DNA of 64,000 nt from Anaeromicrobium sediminis (GTDB lineage: Bacteria; Bacillota; Clostridia; Peptostreptococcales; Thermotaleaceae): positions 62,001 to 126,000 of the forward strand of contig NZ_NIBG01000007.1 in NCBI RefSeq assembly GCF_002270055.1. The letters run 5' to 3'. The position numbers and the translations under genes are program-made. Position 1 is the stretch's first letter; every line of letters starts with the position of its first letter. Under the pieces are notes generated by a model. The model saw only the letters and a program-made list of their open reading frames with translations, was not told where the DNA came from and made no database searches. Positions 19,440-28,044 of the stretch are shown piece by piece.

Positions 19440-19811
19440 TTAAATTTCACTATTCTTAAAAATGTCACCTGCAATAGCTAAAGCACTACAAGCTTTAGGA
19501 AATCCTGCATAGGCTGCACACTGTAGAATAATTTCTAATATTTCTTCGCGTGTGAGACCAACCTTCAGAGCTGCCTTCATATGAAAATTTAACTGTTCAA
19601 ATGCACCTTGGGTTATAAGAGTAGTTAGAGTTACAACTTCTCTCATTTTCAAGTCTAAATTTGGTCTTGAATATATCTGTCCATATCCAAAGGCAACAAT
19701 TTTATCCTCAAAGTCAGGAAATATACTTTTTACATGTTCTATTCCTTCCATTCCCTCATTATCTGTCATTTCTTTTAAGATCTTAATTCCTTTTTCATAA
19801 TCGCTGTTCAT
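19440..19811 (-). CDS. Carboxymuconolactone decarboxylase family protein
   Basis: This 123-residue protein has the CMD/AhpD fold pattern: LDLKMREVVTLTTLITQGAFEQLNFHMKAALKVGLTREEILEIILQCAAYAGFPKA. The CxxC of true AhpD peroxidases is absent; only one Cys is in the usual region, followed by the AGFP signature. This suggests a gamma-carboxymuconolactone-decarboxylase-like enzyme rather than a thiol peroxidase. It begins four bases after the ThDP enzyme and must be cotranscribed with it. A paired role with a decarboxylase product is plausible, but the substrate is unknown. Confidence 0.85.
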   Translation of the reverse strand: MNSDYEKGIKILKEMTDNEGMEGIEHVKSIFPDFEDKIVAFGYGQIYSRPNLDLKMREVVTLTTLITQGAFEQLNFHMKAALKVGLTREEILEIILQCAAYAGFPKACSALAIAGDIFKNSEI

Positions 19812-19815
19812 ATTC

Positions 19816-21441
19816 CTATCCCCTTTTCATTGTTGGTGGCATCTCCTCTGGATCAACCATAACTTCTATAATAATTGTTTCATTATGTAAGTTTGAAACT
19901 TCTAGAGCCTCTTTCAATTCAAATTCATTACAACACTTGAAGGATCTTATTCCCATAGATTCTCCAAACTTTTTACCATCTAATGGTATATTATATGTGC
20001 TTCCTATAGCCTTTCCCATAATACACTTCATACCTTTGTCTACCATATCTAATTTTCCGTTATTAAATATAATAAAAGTAACAGGAATATTATAATTTGC
20101 TGCTGTAGACATTTCAGTCCCATGCATGAAGGTACACCCATCACCAGTTAAGCAAATAATTCTAGATTTATCTTCTGCTAACTGTGCTCCTATGGAGTAA
20201 CCTATAGCATGTCCCATTGCTCCAAATACATCATCAAAAAAGAATGTACCAGGTTTTCTTATGTTAAAATATTTTATTGCATAAAATGTATGACTTCCAT
20301 CATCACCAAAAATAATCGAATCATCTGGTAGCTCTTGTCTTATGGTTTCTATCGCTTTGATGGCTGAAATATAAAAATCACTTTTATTCTCCATAATCTC
20401 ATACTCTTCATTTAACAGATAAAATTCATTTTCTGGTTTGTTAGAAACTTTATCCAACAATGCTTGAAGATTTACTTTAATATCACCAATTATGGGTAAT
20501 GTTGGAACCCTTAGTGATTTTCCTATAAAAGTGGGATCATAATCTAAATGAACAACTTCTCTAGGATAGTTCTCAGGACATATACCTACTAGTGACATGT
20601 TTGATAATTTACTTCCAATAACAATCAGCAAATCTATATCTTCTTTAATATATTCACTTGATTTTTCTGTACCACCTAGGCCTAATGCACCAAGGCATAA
20701 TGGATGATTTTCTATAAATGTGCCTTTTCCCCCTGGTGTAGTCATAACTGGTATATTCCATAGTTCTGCTAGTTTTCTGACTTCTTCATAAGCTAAGCTT
20801 GAATGGACACCTTTACCAGCTAAAATTACAGGTCTCTTAGCATTATGAAGCTTGTTAATAAATTCATCTAATTCAGAAGAAATCACGCCACACATGTTAA
20901 CAGGTAAATCAAGCTCAAATTCTTCTATTTGTTCATTTAACACATCATATGGTAAAGATAGATGAACTGGCCCTTTAACTCCAGAATGAGCTCTTTCCAG
21001 TGCATGTTTTAAATACAATTGGAATTGGTCAGCCCTTTCAACTCTAGCACTAAACTTTGTAACTGGCTCAAACATTTTAACCAAATCAGTACCAAACACT
21101 GTAGAATCCTGTCCCAAAGCCTTTCCTATACTTTTTATAGGTTGTTGACCAGTAATAAATAACACCGGTAAATGAGAAGCCTTGGCTTGACCTGCTGCGG
21201 TTAATAAATTTGTCCCACCGGGACCTGCTGTTCCAATGGCTACACCTAATCTTCTGTTCATCATTGCATACCCTGCTGCGGCATAACCACTTCCACCCTC
21301 ATGTCTAGTTAACATGTAATTCATATTCTGTTCATCTAATTCCAAAAACAATGGAACAAGAGGGCTTCCAGGTATACCAAAAACATGATTAATTTCCCAT
21401 TTCTTAAAATGTGATACTAAAATTGATGCTACGCTTTTCAA
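19816..21441 (-). CDS. Thiamine-diphosphate-dependent enzyme (acetolactate synthase / benzoylformate decarboxylase type)
   Basis: This 541-residue enzyme has the three domains of the POX/ALS family. The N-terminal pyrimidine domain has GIPGSPLVPLFLEL and RHEGGSGYAAAGYA with the catalytic Glu. The middle domain has RPVILAGKGV. The C-terminal ThDP site is GDGCTFMHGTEMSTAANYNIPVTFIIFNN (the GDG-x-NN motif). It starts at TTG behind a strong GGGGAGGA. No small regulatory subunit or ilv genes are near, so it is probably not the biosynthetic acetolactate synthase. It may be a 2-oxoacid decarboxylase or a catabolic synthase. The companion genes are a GGDEF/EAL protein and a CMD protein. Confidence 0.85.
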   Translation of the reverse strand: MKSVASILVSHFKKWEINHVFGIPGSPLVPLFLELDEQNMNYMLTRHEGGSGYAAAGYAMMNRRLGVAIGTAGPGGTNLLTAAGQAKASHLPVLFITGQQPIKSIGKALGQDSTVFGTDLVKMFEPVTKFSARVERADQFQLYLKHALERAHSGVKGPVHLSLPYDVLNEQIEEFELDLPVNMCGVISSELDEFINKLHNAKRPVILAGKGVHSSLAYEEVRKLAELWNIPVMTTPGGKGTFIENHPLCLGALGLGGTEKSSEYIKEDIDLLIVIGSKLSNMSLVGICPENYPREVVHLDYDPTFIGKSLRVPTLPIIGDIKVNLQALLDKVSNKPENEFYLLNEEYEIMENKSDFYISAIKAIETIRQELPDDSIIFGDDGSHTFYAIKYFNIRKPGTFFFDDVFGAMGHAIGYSIGAQLAEDKSRIICLTGDGCTFMHGTEMSTAANYNIPVTFIIFNNGKLDMVDKGMKCIMGKAIGSTYNIPLDGKKFGESMGIRSFKCCNEFELKEALEVSNLHNETIIIEVMVDPEEMPPTMKRG

Positions 21442-21475
21442 TTTTATCTTCCTCCCCCTGATATTTATTTAATTT

Positions 21476-23737
21476 TTATTTAATTTTTTTCTTAAATTCC
21501 CTTTGTAAATTATAAAATTCCCTTTGAAAATCTTCTGCACATATTGGTCTACTAAAAAAGTAACCTTGTACAAAATTACAATTACCCTGTTGTAAAAACT
21601 TTAATTGATCCTTATCTTCAACCCCTTCGGCTATAACCTCTAAACCTAAGTTGTGAGCCATAGAGATAATAGTACCAACTATATTTGCATCACTTTCATC
21701 ATTCATAATATCCCAGACAAAAGATTTATCTATTTTTAGATAGTTAATAGAGAATTTTTTCAAATAGCTCAATGAGCTATACCCAGTTCCAAAATCATCA
21801 ATACTAACTCTAACCCCTAAGTTCCTTAATTCCTTTAGTATTTTTATTGCATAATCCACCTCCATGGCCATGCTTTCAGTAATCTCTAATTCCAAATATT
21901 TAGGATCAATTTCAGTTTTGGATAAGATATCCTTAATAACTTCCGTTAAGTCACTTTTTAGAAATTGTTGGACTGATAGATTTACGCTTACTTTTATTAA
22001 AGGTAAATTACTATTTTGCCATTTTTTCACCTGTGAACAAGCTTCCCTTAGTACCCATTCACCTATCTTAGAAATTAACCCAGTCTCCTCTGCAATAGGA
22101 ATAAATTTATCAGGATAAATCATTCCTTTTTCCCTATGCATCCACCTAATTAGTGCTTCAACACCTATTATATTACCGTTTTTTATGTCCACTTGGGGTT
22201 GATAGTAAAGCATGAATTCATCATTTTCTAATGCTTTTTCAATATCCATCTTTAAAGTTAATTTATCTTTATAGGATTCTTTTAATATGGGGTCATAAAT
22301 AACATAACCATTTCTTCCATTAGACTTTGCTTTATACATGGCATTATCAGCATAAATTAAGCAGTTTTCAAAATCTGTTGGGTTTTCATTATATAAATAA
22401 ATTCCCAAACTCGATGTTATATTCAGGTGATAATTATCAATTATAATTGTTTTATTAAATGCATTTATAATTTTTTCTGCAAGTTCAGCTGCTTGTTGCC
22501 TAGTTTCAATATTGAAACATAATAATATAAATTCATCTCCACCTACACGAAAAACATAGTCATCCTCGTTTAGGCATTCTTTTAATATAATCGCAGCCTC
22601 TTTTATGAGTAAATCACCCTTCGAGTGACCAAATGTATCATTAATCATTTTTAATTTATCTAGATCTAAATATATAAGTGCCATGTGGGCTGATTGACTA
22701 GTATAGTTATTGATATATTTATTTAGTATCTCTTTAGAATATCTTCTATTTGGTAATCCTGTTAACTCATCATGATATGCCAAATAATTATATTTTTCTT
22801 CAGCCAAATATCTTTCTGTAATGTCTCTAAATTGTCCAAAAGCACCTATCATGTTTAAATTTTCATCATGAATAGGTTGGATATCCACGAGGCAAACATA
22901 TTCTTCCTTATTATTATTTTTTAATCTTATCTCAACATCTTCATAACTTTTTTCATTACATAAAACATCTTTAAAAAAGTGACCTGTTATTGGAGAGTCA
23001 TAAATAACACTTCCTATAATCTCCTCTTTTTTAAATCCAGATATTTTTTCTGCAACTTCATTGAAATCTACTACTTTTCCGTTTATATCTGTAACAATAA
23101 TTGCATTTCTAGTTTTACTTAACATTATTTGATTCATTACATTAAGCTTATGGTTTTGTTTCCTAAGTAATAATTCACGTTCTATTGCATCAACTACTGT
23201 AGTTAATGTCATTAAGAAAAATGGATTGTGAAGTATTTGGGCAGTCATTATACATATACTTCCCAATAGATTATTATCATCCGTATAATGAAATGGTACT
23301 CCATAGCAAGCACTGTTATGTAAAAATTCATGAAAATGGTTCTTTCCTATTAACTGTACAGGGTGATTTTGTTTTAGGGTTAAACTAACTACATTTGTAC
23401 CCATGTGATCTTGGTTAAATTGAATACCGGTCTTAATTCCTGCTTGAGCCATAGTAGATTTTATTGTTTCATCTCCAAGCATATCTAATAAATATCCATT
23501 TTCATCTGAAATAACTATTAATATGGGAGTCCCCTCTAATGATTTCATTATTTTCTTACTAAAAAATCTTACAACCTCTAATATTTCTTTATAAGCTTCT
23601 TTCTTTTCTGCCAAAGTTAACTCTGACATAATATTTTTAGGCACCCTAAGTTCATCGGGTTTCATACCTAATTCAATACATCTTTTTTTTGATTCTATAA
23701 TATAACCTGCTTCTTTTTCATGATCTAATTGCTTCAT
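21476..23737 (-). CDS. GAF-PAS-GGDEF-EAL cyclic-di-GMP turnover protein
   Basis: This 753-residue signalling protein has four parts. Residues 1-210 resemble the sensory domain of AcoR-type activators (VISDENGYLLDMLGDE, GTNVVSLTLKQNHPVQLIGKNHF). A PAS domain follows (IIVTDINGKVVDFNEVAEKISGF), then GGDEF with an intact RVGGDEF motif. The EAL domain has EALIRW, ELEITESMAM, DDFGTGYSS and EGVED, the residues of an active phosphodiesterase. The RxxD inhibitory site before GGDEF is missing. It has no membrane segment. It begins the operon with the ThDP enzyme and CMD genes, so its sensor may read a metabolite of that pathway. Confidence 0.9.
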   Translation of the reverse strand: MKQLDHEKEAGYIIESKKRCIELGMKPDELRVPKNIMSELTLAEKKEAYKEILEVVRFFSKKIMKSLEGTPILIVISDENGYLLDMLGDETIKSTMAQAGIKTGIQFNQDHMGTNVVSLTLKQNHPVQLIGKNHFHEFLHNSACYGVPFHYTDDNNLLGSICIMTAQILHNPFFLMTLTTVVDAIERELLLRKQNHKLNVMNQIMLSKTRNAIIVTDINGKVVDFNEVAEKISGFKKEEIIGSVIYDSPITGHFFKDVLCNEKSYEDVEIRLKNNNKEEYVCLVDIQPIHDENLNMIGAFGQFRDITERYLAEEKYNYLAYHDELTGLPNRRYSKEILNKYINNYTSQSAHMALIYLDLDKLKMINDTFGHSKGDLLIKEAAIILKECLNEDDYVFRVGGDEFILLCFNIETRQQAAELAEKIINAFNKTIIIDNYHLNITSSLGIYLYNENPTDFENCLIYADNAMYKAKSNGRNGYVIYDPILKESYKDKLTLKMDIEKALENDEFMLYYQPQVDIKNGNIIGVEALIRWMHREKGMIYPDKFIPIAEETGLISKIGEWVLREACSQVKKWQNSNLPLIKVSVNLSVQQFLKSDLTEVIKDILSKTEIDPKYLELEITESMAMEVDYAIKILKELRNLGVRVSIDDFGTGYSSLSYLKKFSINYLKIDKSFVWDIMNDESDANIVGTIISMAHNLGLEVIAEGVEDKDQLKFLQQGNCNFVQGYFFSRPICAEDFQREFYNLQREFKKKIK

Positions 23738-24042
23738 AAGCTACATTCCTCCTGGAATATTAAAAAAATACATGTTTGTTAGAAACTTACATTAACCTAG
23801 TGTCTTTTACCTATTAGTTTATTTCTCTCTATTTTTGTCAGTTTTTGTATTACTCTTAATAACTAAAATTCTAACACATCTTTCATTAGCATACAATAAT
23901 ACTGTTTTCTTATCTCAAAGTTCAAGGAATCGTTTATCCAAGCGCATATATTAAGTTATATTTATAATTTTCTTTGAAATTCAAAACAAATTTTGTTATA
24001 TAAACAAAAAACTAGAGTTAGTATTAACTCTAGCTCACGTAT
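23738..24042. other. Intergenic region, 305 bp
   Basis: AT-rich sequence upstream of the GGDEF-EAL gene presumably holds its promoter. I see no convincing promoter or gene. The right end is the terminator of the DUF429 gene. Confidence 0.5.
24012..24033 (-). terminator. Terminator of the DUF429 gene
   Basis: CTAGAGTTA pairs with TAACTCTAG around a four-base loop, with TTTTTTG following on the minus strand. Confidence 0.85.
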
Positions 24043-24804
24043 CTAATTTATATTTTCTTCCATATCCCTTACAAATGGCAAAACTATAAAGCCATCCTCA
24101 TGATTACCATATACTCTGTTCTCTGTCTTTCCAGTAATAATGCTATATGAAGAATAGGCACATAAAAAAGCATCTATTTTGTCTTCAATATGTTTAAATT
24201 CTTTTTTGTTTAATTCACGTATATTAATATTAAAATGTTTCACTAGAGAACTAACCTTATTCTCTTCATTCTCAAGCTTTTTAAAACAATCTATTATTCT
24301 TTCCATTTCTAACTTTGTTTCTTCAAATGGAATCTTCCTATTTATTTTATACTTAATGGGGCATATTTCTGGAAATGCCGATAAACAGATACCACTTGGA
24401 AAAGTCTCTATTATTCCAAACATTTCTTTTTCAATTTCATAAGTAATTTTAAACCTATCATTTCTATCTATTATTTTATTGGCTAAAACTTCACCTCGTA
24501 TACTTCCATAGTTCCTAATTAAGTATCCCCTACTTGCAACAAATAAAGAAATTCTCCGTCCATGAATTCTTTCTCTCATAAGCAACCGTTCAGCATCCCT
24601 AGAACCAGTCATATTCTTTACTACAATAGGAGCATCAATAGAAACAATAGCACCTTCTTTTGAAAACCTATCTACAATATGCACAATCTCATCATCAGTA
24701 TACACCTTTGATTCTAAGTGTAATACCTCTCCATTATTATCTAAAACACATATACCTGTCTCATTTTTATATGTCCAAGCTAGATCAATTCCTATATGAT
24801 TCAT
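24043..24804 (-). CDS. DUF429 family protein
   Basis: This 253-residue protein matches DUF429. It opens with GIDLAWTYKNETGICVLD, an RNase-H/actin-like first strand with an Asp, then has VSIDAPIVVKN, the family block SRDAERLLMRERIHGRRIS, and FPEICPIKYK. The later KIDAFLCAYSSY carries another conserved Asp. The fold suggests a nuclease or phosphotransferase, but its activity is not established. It is monocistronic. A decayed copy of its 5' end and upstream region lies about 2.7 kb to the right. Confidence 0.82.
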   Translation of the reverse strand: MNHIGIDLAWTYKNETGICVLDNNGEVLHLESKVYTDDEIVHIVDRFSKEGAIVSIDAPIVVKNMTGSRDAERLLMRERIHGRRISLFVASRGYLIRNYGSIRGEVLANKIIDRNDRFKITYEIEKEMFGIIETFPSGICLSAFPEICPIKYKINRKIPFEETKLEMERIIDCFKKLENEENKVSSLVKHFNINIRELNKKEFKHIEDKIDAFLCAYSSYSIITGKTENRVYGNHEDGFIVLPFVRDMEENIN

Positions 24805-25139
24805 TTAGTTTCTTCCCTTCAGTTAAAATACGTATATATATATCCATTAGGAGAATACATCCACATAATTAATATGTATAATTTATCTCCCCTTTCATTC
24901 GTTATAATTCATGCTAACTAAAAAAAGATTAATAGTATTGCTAGGTGTACTTAGATTATACATTATTTTTCAAACAGTATAACACTCATCTAACCTTGTC
25001 TCATATAATATACCAAAACAAAGATTGCTACTCGTGATTTTTATAAATAATTTTAAAAATCAAAAGTGTATTTAAAATATGTTCATAAAAAATTTATATT
25101 ACTTTTATGCAACTTAACAATATATGAGAGGTGTATTAA
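24805..25139. other. Divergent intergenic region, 335 bp
   Basis: This region separates the DUF429 gene from the FAD-oxidase gene and should hold both promoters. The part next to DUF429 (to about 24890) is similar to 27481-27563, including the word TTAATATGTATAA. A ribosome site GAGAGGTG ends the region. Nothing else is recognised. Confidence 0.55.
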
Positions 25140-26483
25140 ATGAAAGAGAAAATAAAATTAACGGGTACAGTAATTTATCCAAATGATCCTGCATATAAAC
25201 AAGCACGCATGAATTGGAATCCGTTCACCAATGCATTCCCCATCGTTTTTGTTTTTGCACATGAAGAAAAAGATGTGTCAAATGCCATTAAGTGGGCACG
25301 TAAAAATAATGTCCCTATAAGGATGCGTAGCGGAAGACATGCATTAGCAAAAGATTTTTCACAAGTAAATGGCGGAATAGTTATAGATGTTAGTTCAATG
25401 AGAAATGTTACGTTAGATAAAGCAAATGGAACCGCTAAGGTTGAAACTGGAATACGTGTAGGCCCCCTTGTAAAAATGCTTGCTCAGGAAGGTGTTTTAG
25501 CTCCCTTTGGAGATAGTTCCAGCGTTGGTATAGGTGGAATCAGTACAGGTGGAGGAATTTCAGTTGTTCAACGTACAACTGGACTAATCTCAGATAATAT
25601 TTTAGCTGCTACTATAGTGGATGCAAATGGGGATGTTCTCTACGTGGATGAAAATAACCACCCAGATCTCCTGTGGGCTATTCGCGGAGGGGGAGGAGGA
25701 AATTTCGGTGTTATAACTTCCTATACATTTAACGTACGCCCCGCACCTTTTCAAGTGGGAATATATGAAATCCTTTGGCCATGGGAACAATTGGAACAAG
25801 TTATTGATACATGGCAAAATTGGTCTCCATCTGTTGATACAAGATTAGGTTCCATAATAGAGGCCTATTCGAGAATGAATGGTACACTTCGTTCTCAAGG
25901 AATTTTCCTGGGTCCTAAAGCAGAGTTGGAAAAATTGTTAACACCTTTAACTGGTACTGGAACTCCTATAAAGGTATTTATTAAGGAGGTTTCACTACTG
26001 GAAGCTATAGAGTTTTGGGCACCGAATCAGCCTCTATTTAGCGATCAGAATACTACGTGGTCATCTACATGGGTAGAGCAACCATTACCAGAAGAAGGAC
26101 TTCAATCTATTCGAAGTTTTCTAGAAAAGACAACTGGAACCTCTAATTTCTTTTTCCTTAACTCAGGGGGTACTATGAATAGTATACCTTCTGATGAGAC
26201 AGCCTTCTTTTGGCGCAATACAAAGTATTATATGGAATGGAATTCTAAATGGACTGATGAATCTCAAACTCAAAGGAATATCCAATTAGTTGAACAGACG
26301 CGTATAGAACTACAACCCTTTATAATCGGGTCATATGTGAACGTCCCCGATTTAGGTATTAAAAATTACGGTCAAGAGTACTATGGTGATAATTTTGCCC
26401 GACTTCGACGAGTCAAAGCAACATACGATCCAGACAATGTTTTTAAGTTTGTACAGAGTATTCCCCCTGCTTCTACCTGCTAA
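25140..26483 (+). CDS. FAD-linked oxidoreductase, berberine-bridge-enzyme type
   Basis: This 447-residue flavoprotein of the PCMH/BBE family oxidises sugars or other alcohols using FAD. The FAD-binding domain shows RMRSGRHAL (His67 is the likely covalent flavin site), GIRVGPLVKML, GIGGISTGGGISVVQRTTG and IRGGGGGNFGVIT. The C-terminal BBE motif is YYGDNFARLRRVKATYDPDNVF. The second covalent site, a Cys in the GIGG region, is absent, so flavin attachment is probably by His only. Base use looks less AT-rich than its neighbours and it resembles Bacillus proteins, which hints at transfer. The substrate is unknown. Confidence 0.88.
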   Translation: MKEKIKLTGTVIYPNDPAYKQARMNWNPFTNAFPIVFVFAHEEKDVSNAIKWARKNNVPIRMRSGRHALAKDFSQVNGGIVIDVSSMRNVTLDKANGTAKVETGIRVGPLVKMLAQEGVLAPFGDSSSVGIGGISTGGGISVVQRTTGLISDNILAATIVDANGDVLYVDENNHPDLLWAIRGGGGGNFGVITSYTFNVRPAPFQVGIYEILWPWEQLEQVIDTWQNWSPSVDTRLGSIIEAYSRMNGTLRSQGIFLGPKAELEKLLTPLTGTGTPIKVFIKEVSLLEAIEFWAPNQPLFSDQNTTWSSTWVEQPLPEEGLQSIRSFLEKTTGTSNFFFLNSGGTMNSIPSDETAFFWRNTKYYMEWNSKWTDESQTQRNIQLVEQTRIELQPFIIGSYVNVPDLGIKNYGQEYYGDNFARLRRVKATYDPDNVFKFVQSIPPASTC

Positions 26484-26500
26484 TTACAGATGTTAATACT

Positions 26501-26589
26501 AAAATAGGGCTTCCTTAAGGGTTAGCCCTTTTATTTTGGACAAATTGCAGCGATCAAAAAACACAAGAATAGTTCCTTTCCTTCTTGTG
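26501..26589. terminator. Two convergent terminators
   Basis: A hairpin AAAATAGGGCT/AGCCCTTTTATTTT (26501-26537) ends the FAD-oxidase gene. A second, CACAAGAA/TTCTTGTG (26562-26589) with TTTTTT on the minus strand, ends the CBS gene. Confidence 0.75.
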
Positions 26590-26613
26590 AAGATATCATC
26601 CCAATTTCTATAA

Positions 26614-27330
26614 TCAATCTATCTTATTAAACAAATCCCATTCTGTTAATAATCCTAGAAGTTTACCCTGTTTAGTCCCATCTGAAGTTATAAATAATGC
26701 TACTAGCTTGTGATTATTTTTATTTCTTTTCTTGAAATATTTTTCTGCATCATATACATTCAAATTTTTGTCAACAAAATCAAATTGTTCTTTTCTATTA
26801 TAATCTAAGTTTGTAAATTCTATTAACTCATCCATTACTGTATTATTTGATATGAAACCATTCTTTGTGCTCGCTAAATAATATATAAGTACATTTCCAT
26901 TAAATATTCCCATGACATTTTCATTTTTTATAATAGGAACTCTAGATATAAGTAAGTTTTCCATAGCTTGCATAACATCTATAACTAAACTATTTGGTGA
27001 TGCCACTAACATTTTGGACCTATGTGTACATATATCGTATACAGTTAAAGGATTCTTAAATCTATTAAATATACTTTTGTATCTTTCTACTACTTCTGGT
27101 AATGGAACAGCTATTGGTTCTCCTGCTCCAGAAACCGTATCATGTACTATACAATTTCTTAATCTAGCATATTGTGTTAAAACATCTAAATTTCTAGCTA
27201 TGATGTCACTTTTCTTAGATAATATATGCAAGGCTTTCGTATGAGATGTGTGACTATCTAATTTTAGTTTCTTTTTTATCTCTCTATCTAAATCATTATA
27301 TATACGAATGAATTCATCCACTCTGTTCAT
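26614..27330 (-). CDS. CBS-domain protein with HEPN-like N-terminal region
   Basis: This 238-residue protein begins with a helical region (1-95) that contains RLRNCIVHD, which fits the RxxxxH motif of HEPN RNase domains. Two CBS motifs follow: MLVASPNSLVIDVMQAMENLLISRVPIIKNENVMGIFNGN and VYDAEKYFKKR...LVALFITSDGTKQGKLLGLLTEWDLF. CBS pairs bind adenine nucleotides and act as energy or second-messenger sensors. The HEPN assignment is an inference from one short motif and the helical pattern. The protein is single-gene and cytoplasmic. Confidence 0.75.
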   Translation of the reverse strand: MNRVDEFIRIYNDLDREIKKKLKLDSHTSHTKALHILSKKSDIIARNLDVLTQYARLRNCIVHDTVSGAGEPIAVPLPEVVERYKSIFNRFKNPLTVYDICTHRSKMLVASPNSLVIDVMQAMENLLISRVPIIKNENVMGIFNGNVLIYYLASTKNGFISNNTVMDELIEFTNLDYNRKEQFDFVDKNLNVYDAEKYFKKRNKNNHKLVALFITSDGTKQGKLLGLLTEWDLFNKID

Positions 27331-27402
27331 GCAAATCTCTCCTCTGCAATAAATAAAGTAATTTTATTTAGTAGTTGTTAACCTAATTAATATATATACT
27401 AC

Positions 27403-27480
27403 TTATATATTATTATCTAAAATACATACACCTATTTTATTTATATATGTCCAATCTAGATCAATCCATATTAGATTCAT
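27403..27480 (-). pseudogene. Decayed copy of the DUF429 gene 5' end
   Basis: The minus-strand frame reads MNLIWIDLDWTYINKIGVC... then LDNNI and a stop after 25 residues. It matches the first residues of the intact DUF429 protein: IDLDWTYINKIGVCILDNN against IDLAWTYKNETGICVLDNN. The similarity continues upstream into the noncoding DNA to about 27563. This is a truncated duplicate. Confidence 0.8.
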
Positions 27481-27558
27481 TTATTTTCTTTAAGCTAAAG
27501 TAGGTATACTTATATATACCCATTTCAATCATATAATCACATATTTAATATGTATAAC

Positions 27559-27822
27559 TTATTTTAAGCCTGATGATTTAATAGCTAGGTACAAATAAAA
27601 AGCGCCCCCTGCTAATAATAGATTTATTGCAAGGAAAGTTCCAAACATTACTTTCCACTTACTTTTAACGACTCCCCAAATGGAAAGACCTATAAGTAGT
27701 ATTACAAAGATCTCAAAGTCTAAATATTTTTCTTTAAATAAGTCGATTACACGATAAGTTCCTATTGTTAGTACTATACCTAGAATGATTTGTAAAATAT
27801 TATTCTTTATATTACTATTCAT
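27559..27822 (-). CDS. Small membrane protein of unknown function
   Basis: This is an 87-residue protein with three hydrophobic segments (ILQIILGIVLTIGTYRVI, FEIFVILLIGLSIWGVV and VMFGTFLAINLLLAGGAFYLYLAI). It has a very strong ribosome site (AGAGGAGGTGG). I do not recognise the family. Its stop codon lies at the edge of the duplicated DUF429 upstream sequence. Confidence 0.65.
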   Translation of the reverse strand: MNSNIKNNILQIILGIVLTIGTYRVIDLFKEKYLDFEIFVILLIGLSIWGVVKSKWKVMFGTFLAINLLLAGGAFYLYLAIKSSGLK

Positions 27823-28044
27823 AATCCACCTCCTCTTTCATTAATACTTAAGCTACGGTTCACGTAACTAGTATAGTAGTGGTTTCAAAAATAAATGTGC
27901 CAAAGGAAACTGCCCCCTGCTATTTAATATTTTTGACTATGCTTCAGTACAGTCACCATGTCTCTACTTGAATATATTAATGAATTACTGTATAGTGAAA
28001 TTGTAGGACATTTAAACAATCCAGTCCTTATAGGAGTGTTATTT

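Noticed and set aside
27958-28044. Longer RarD start with 29 extra residues
   Set aside because: No ribosome site precedes it and the extension is not typical of the family; the internal ATG has AGGAGTG.
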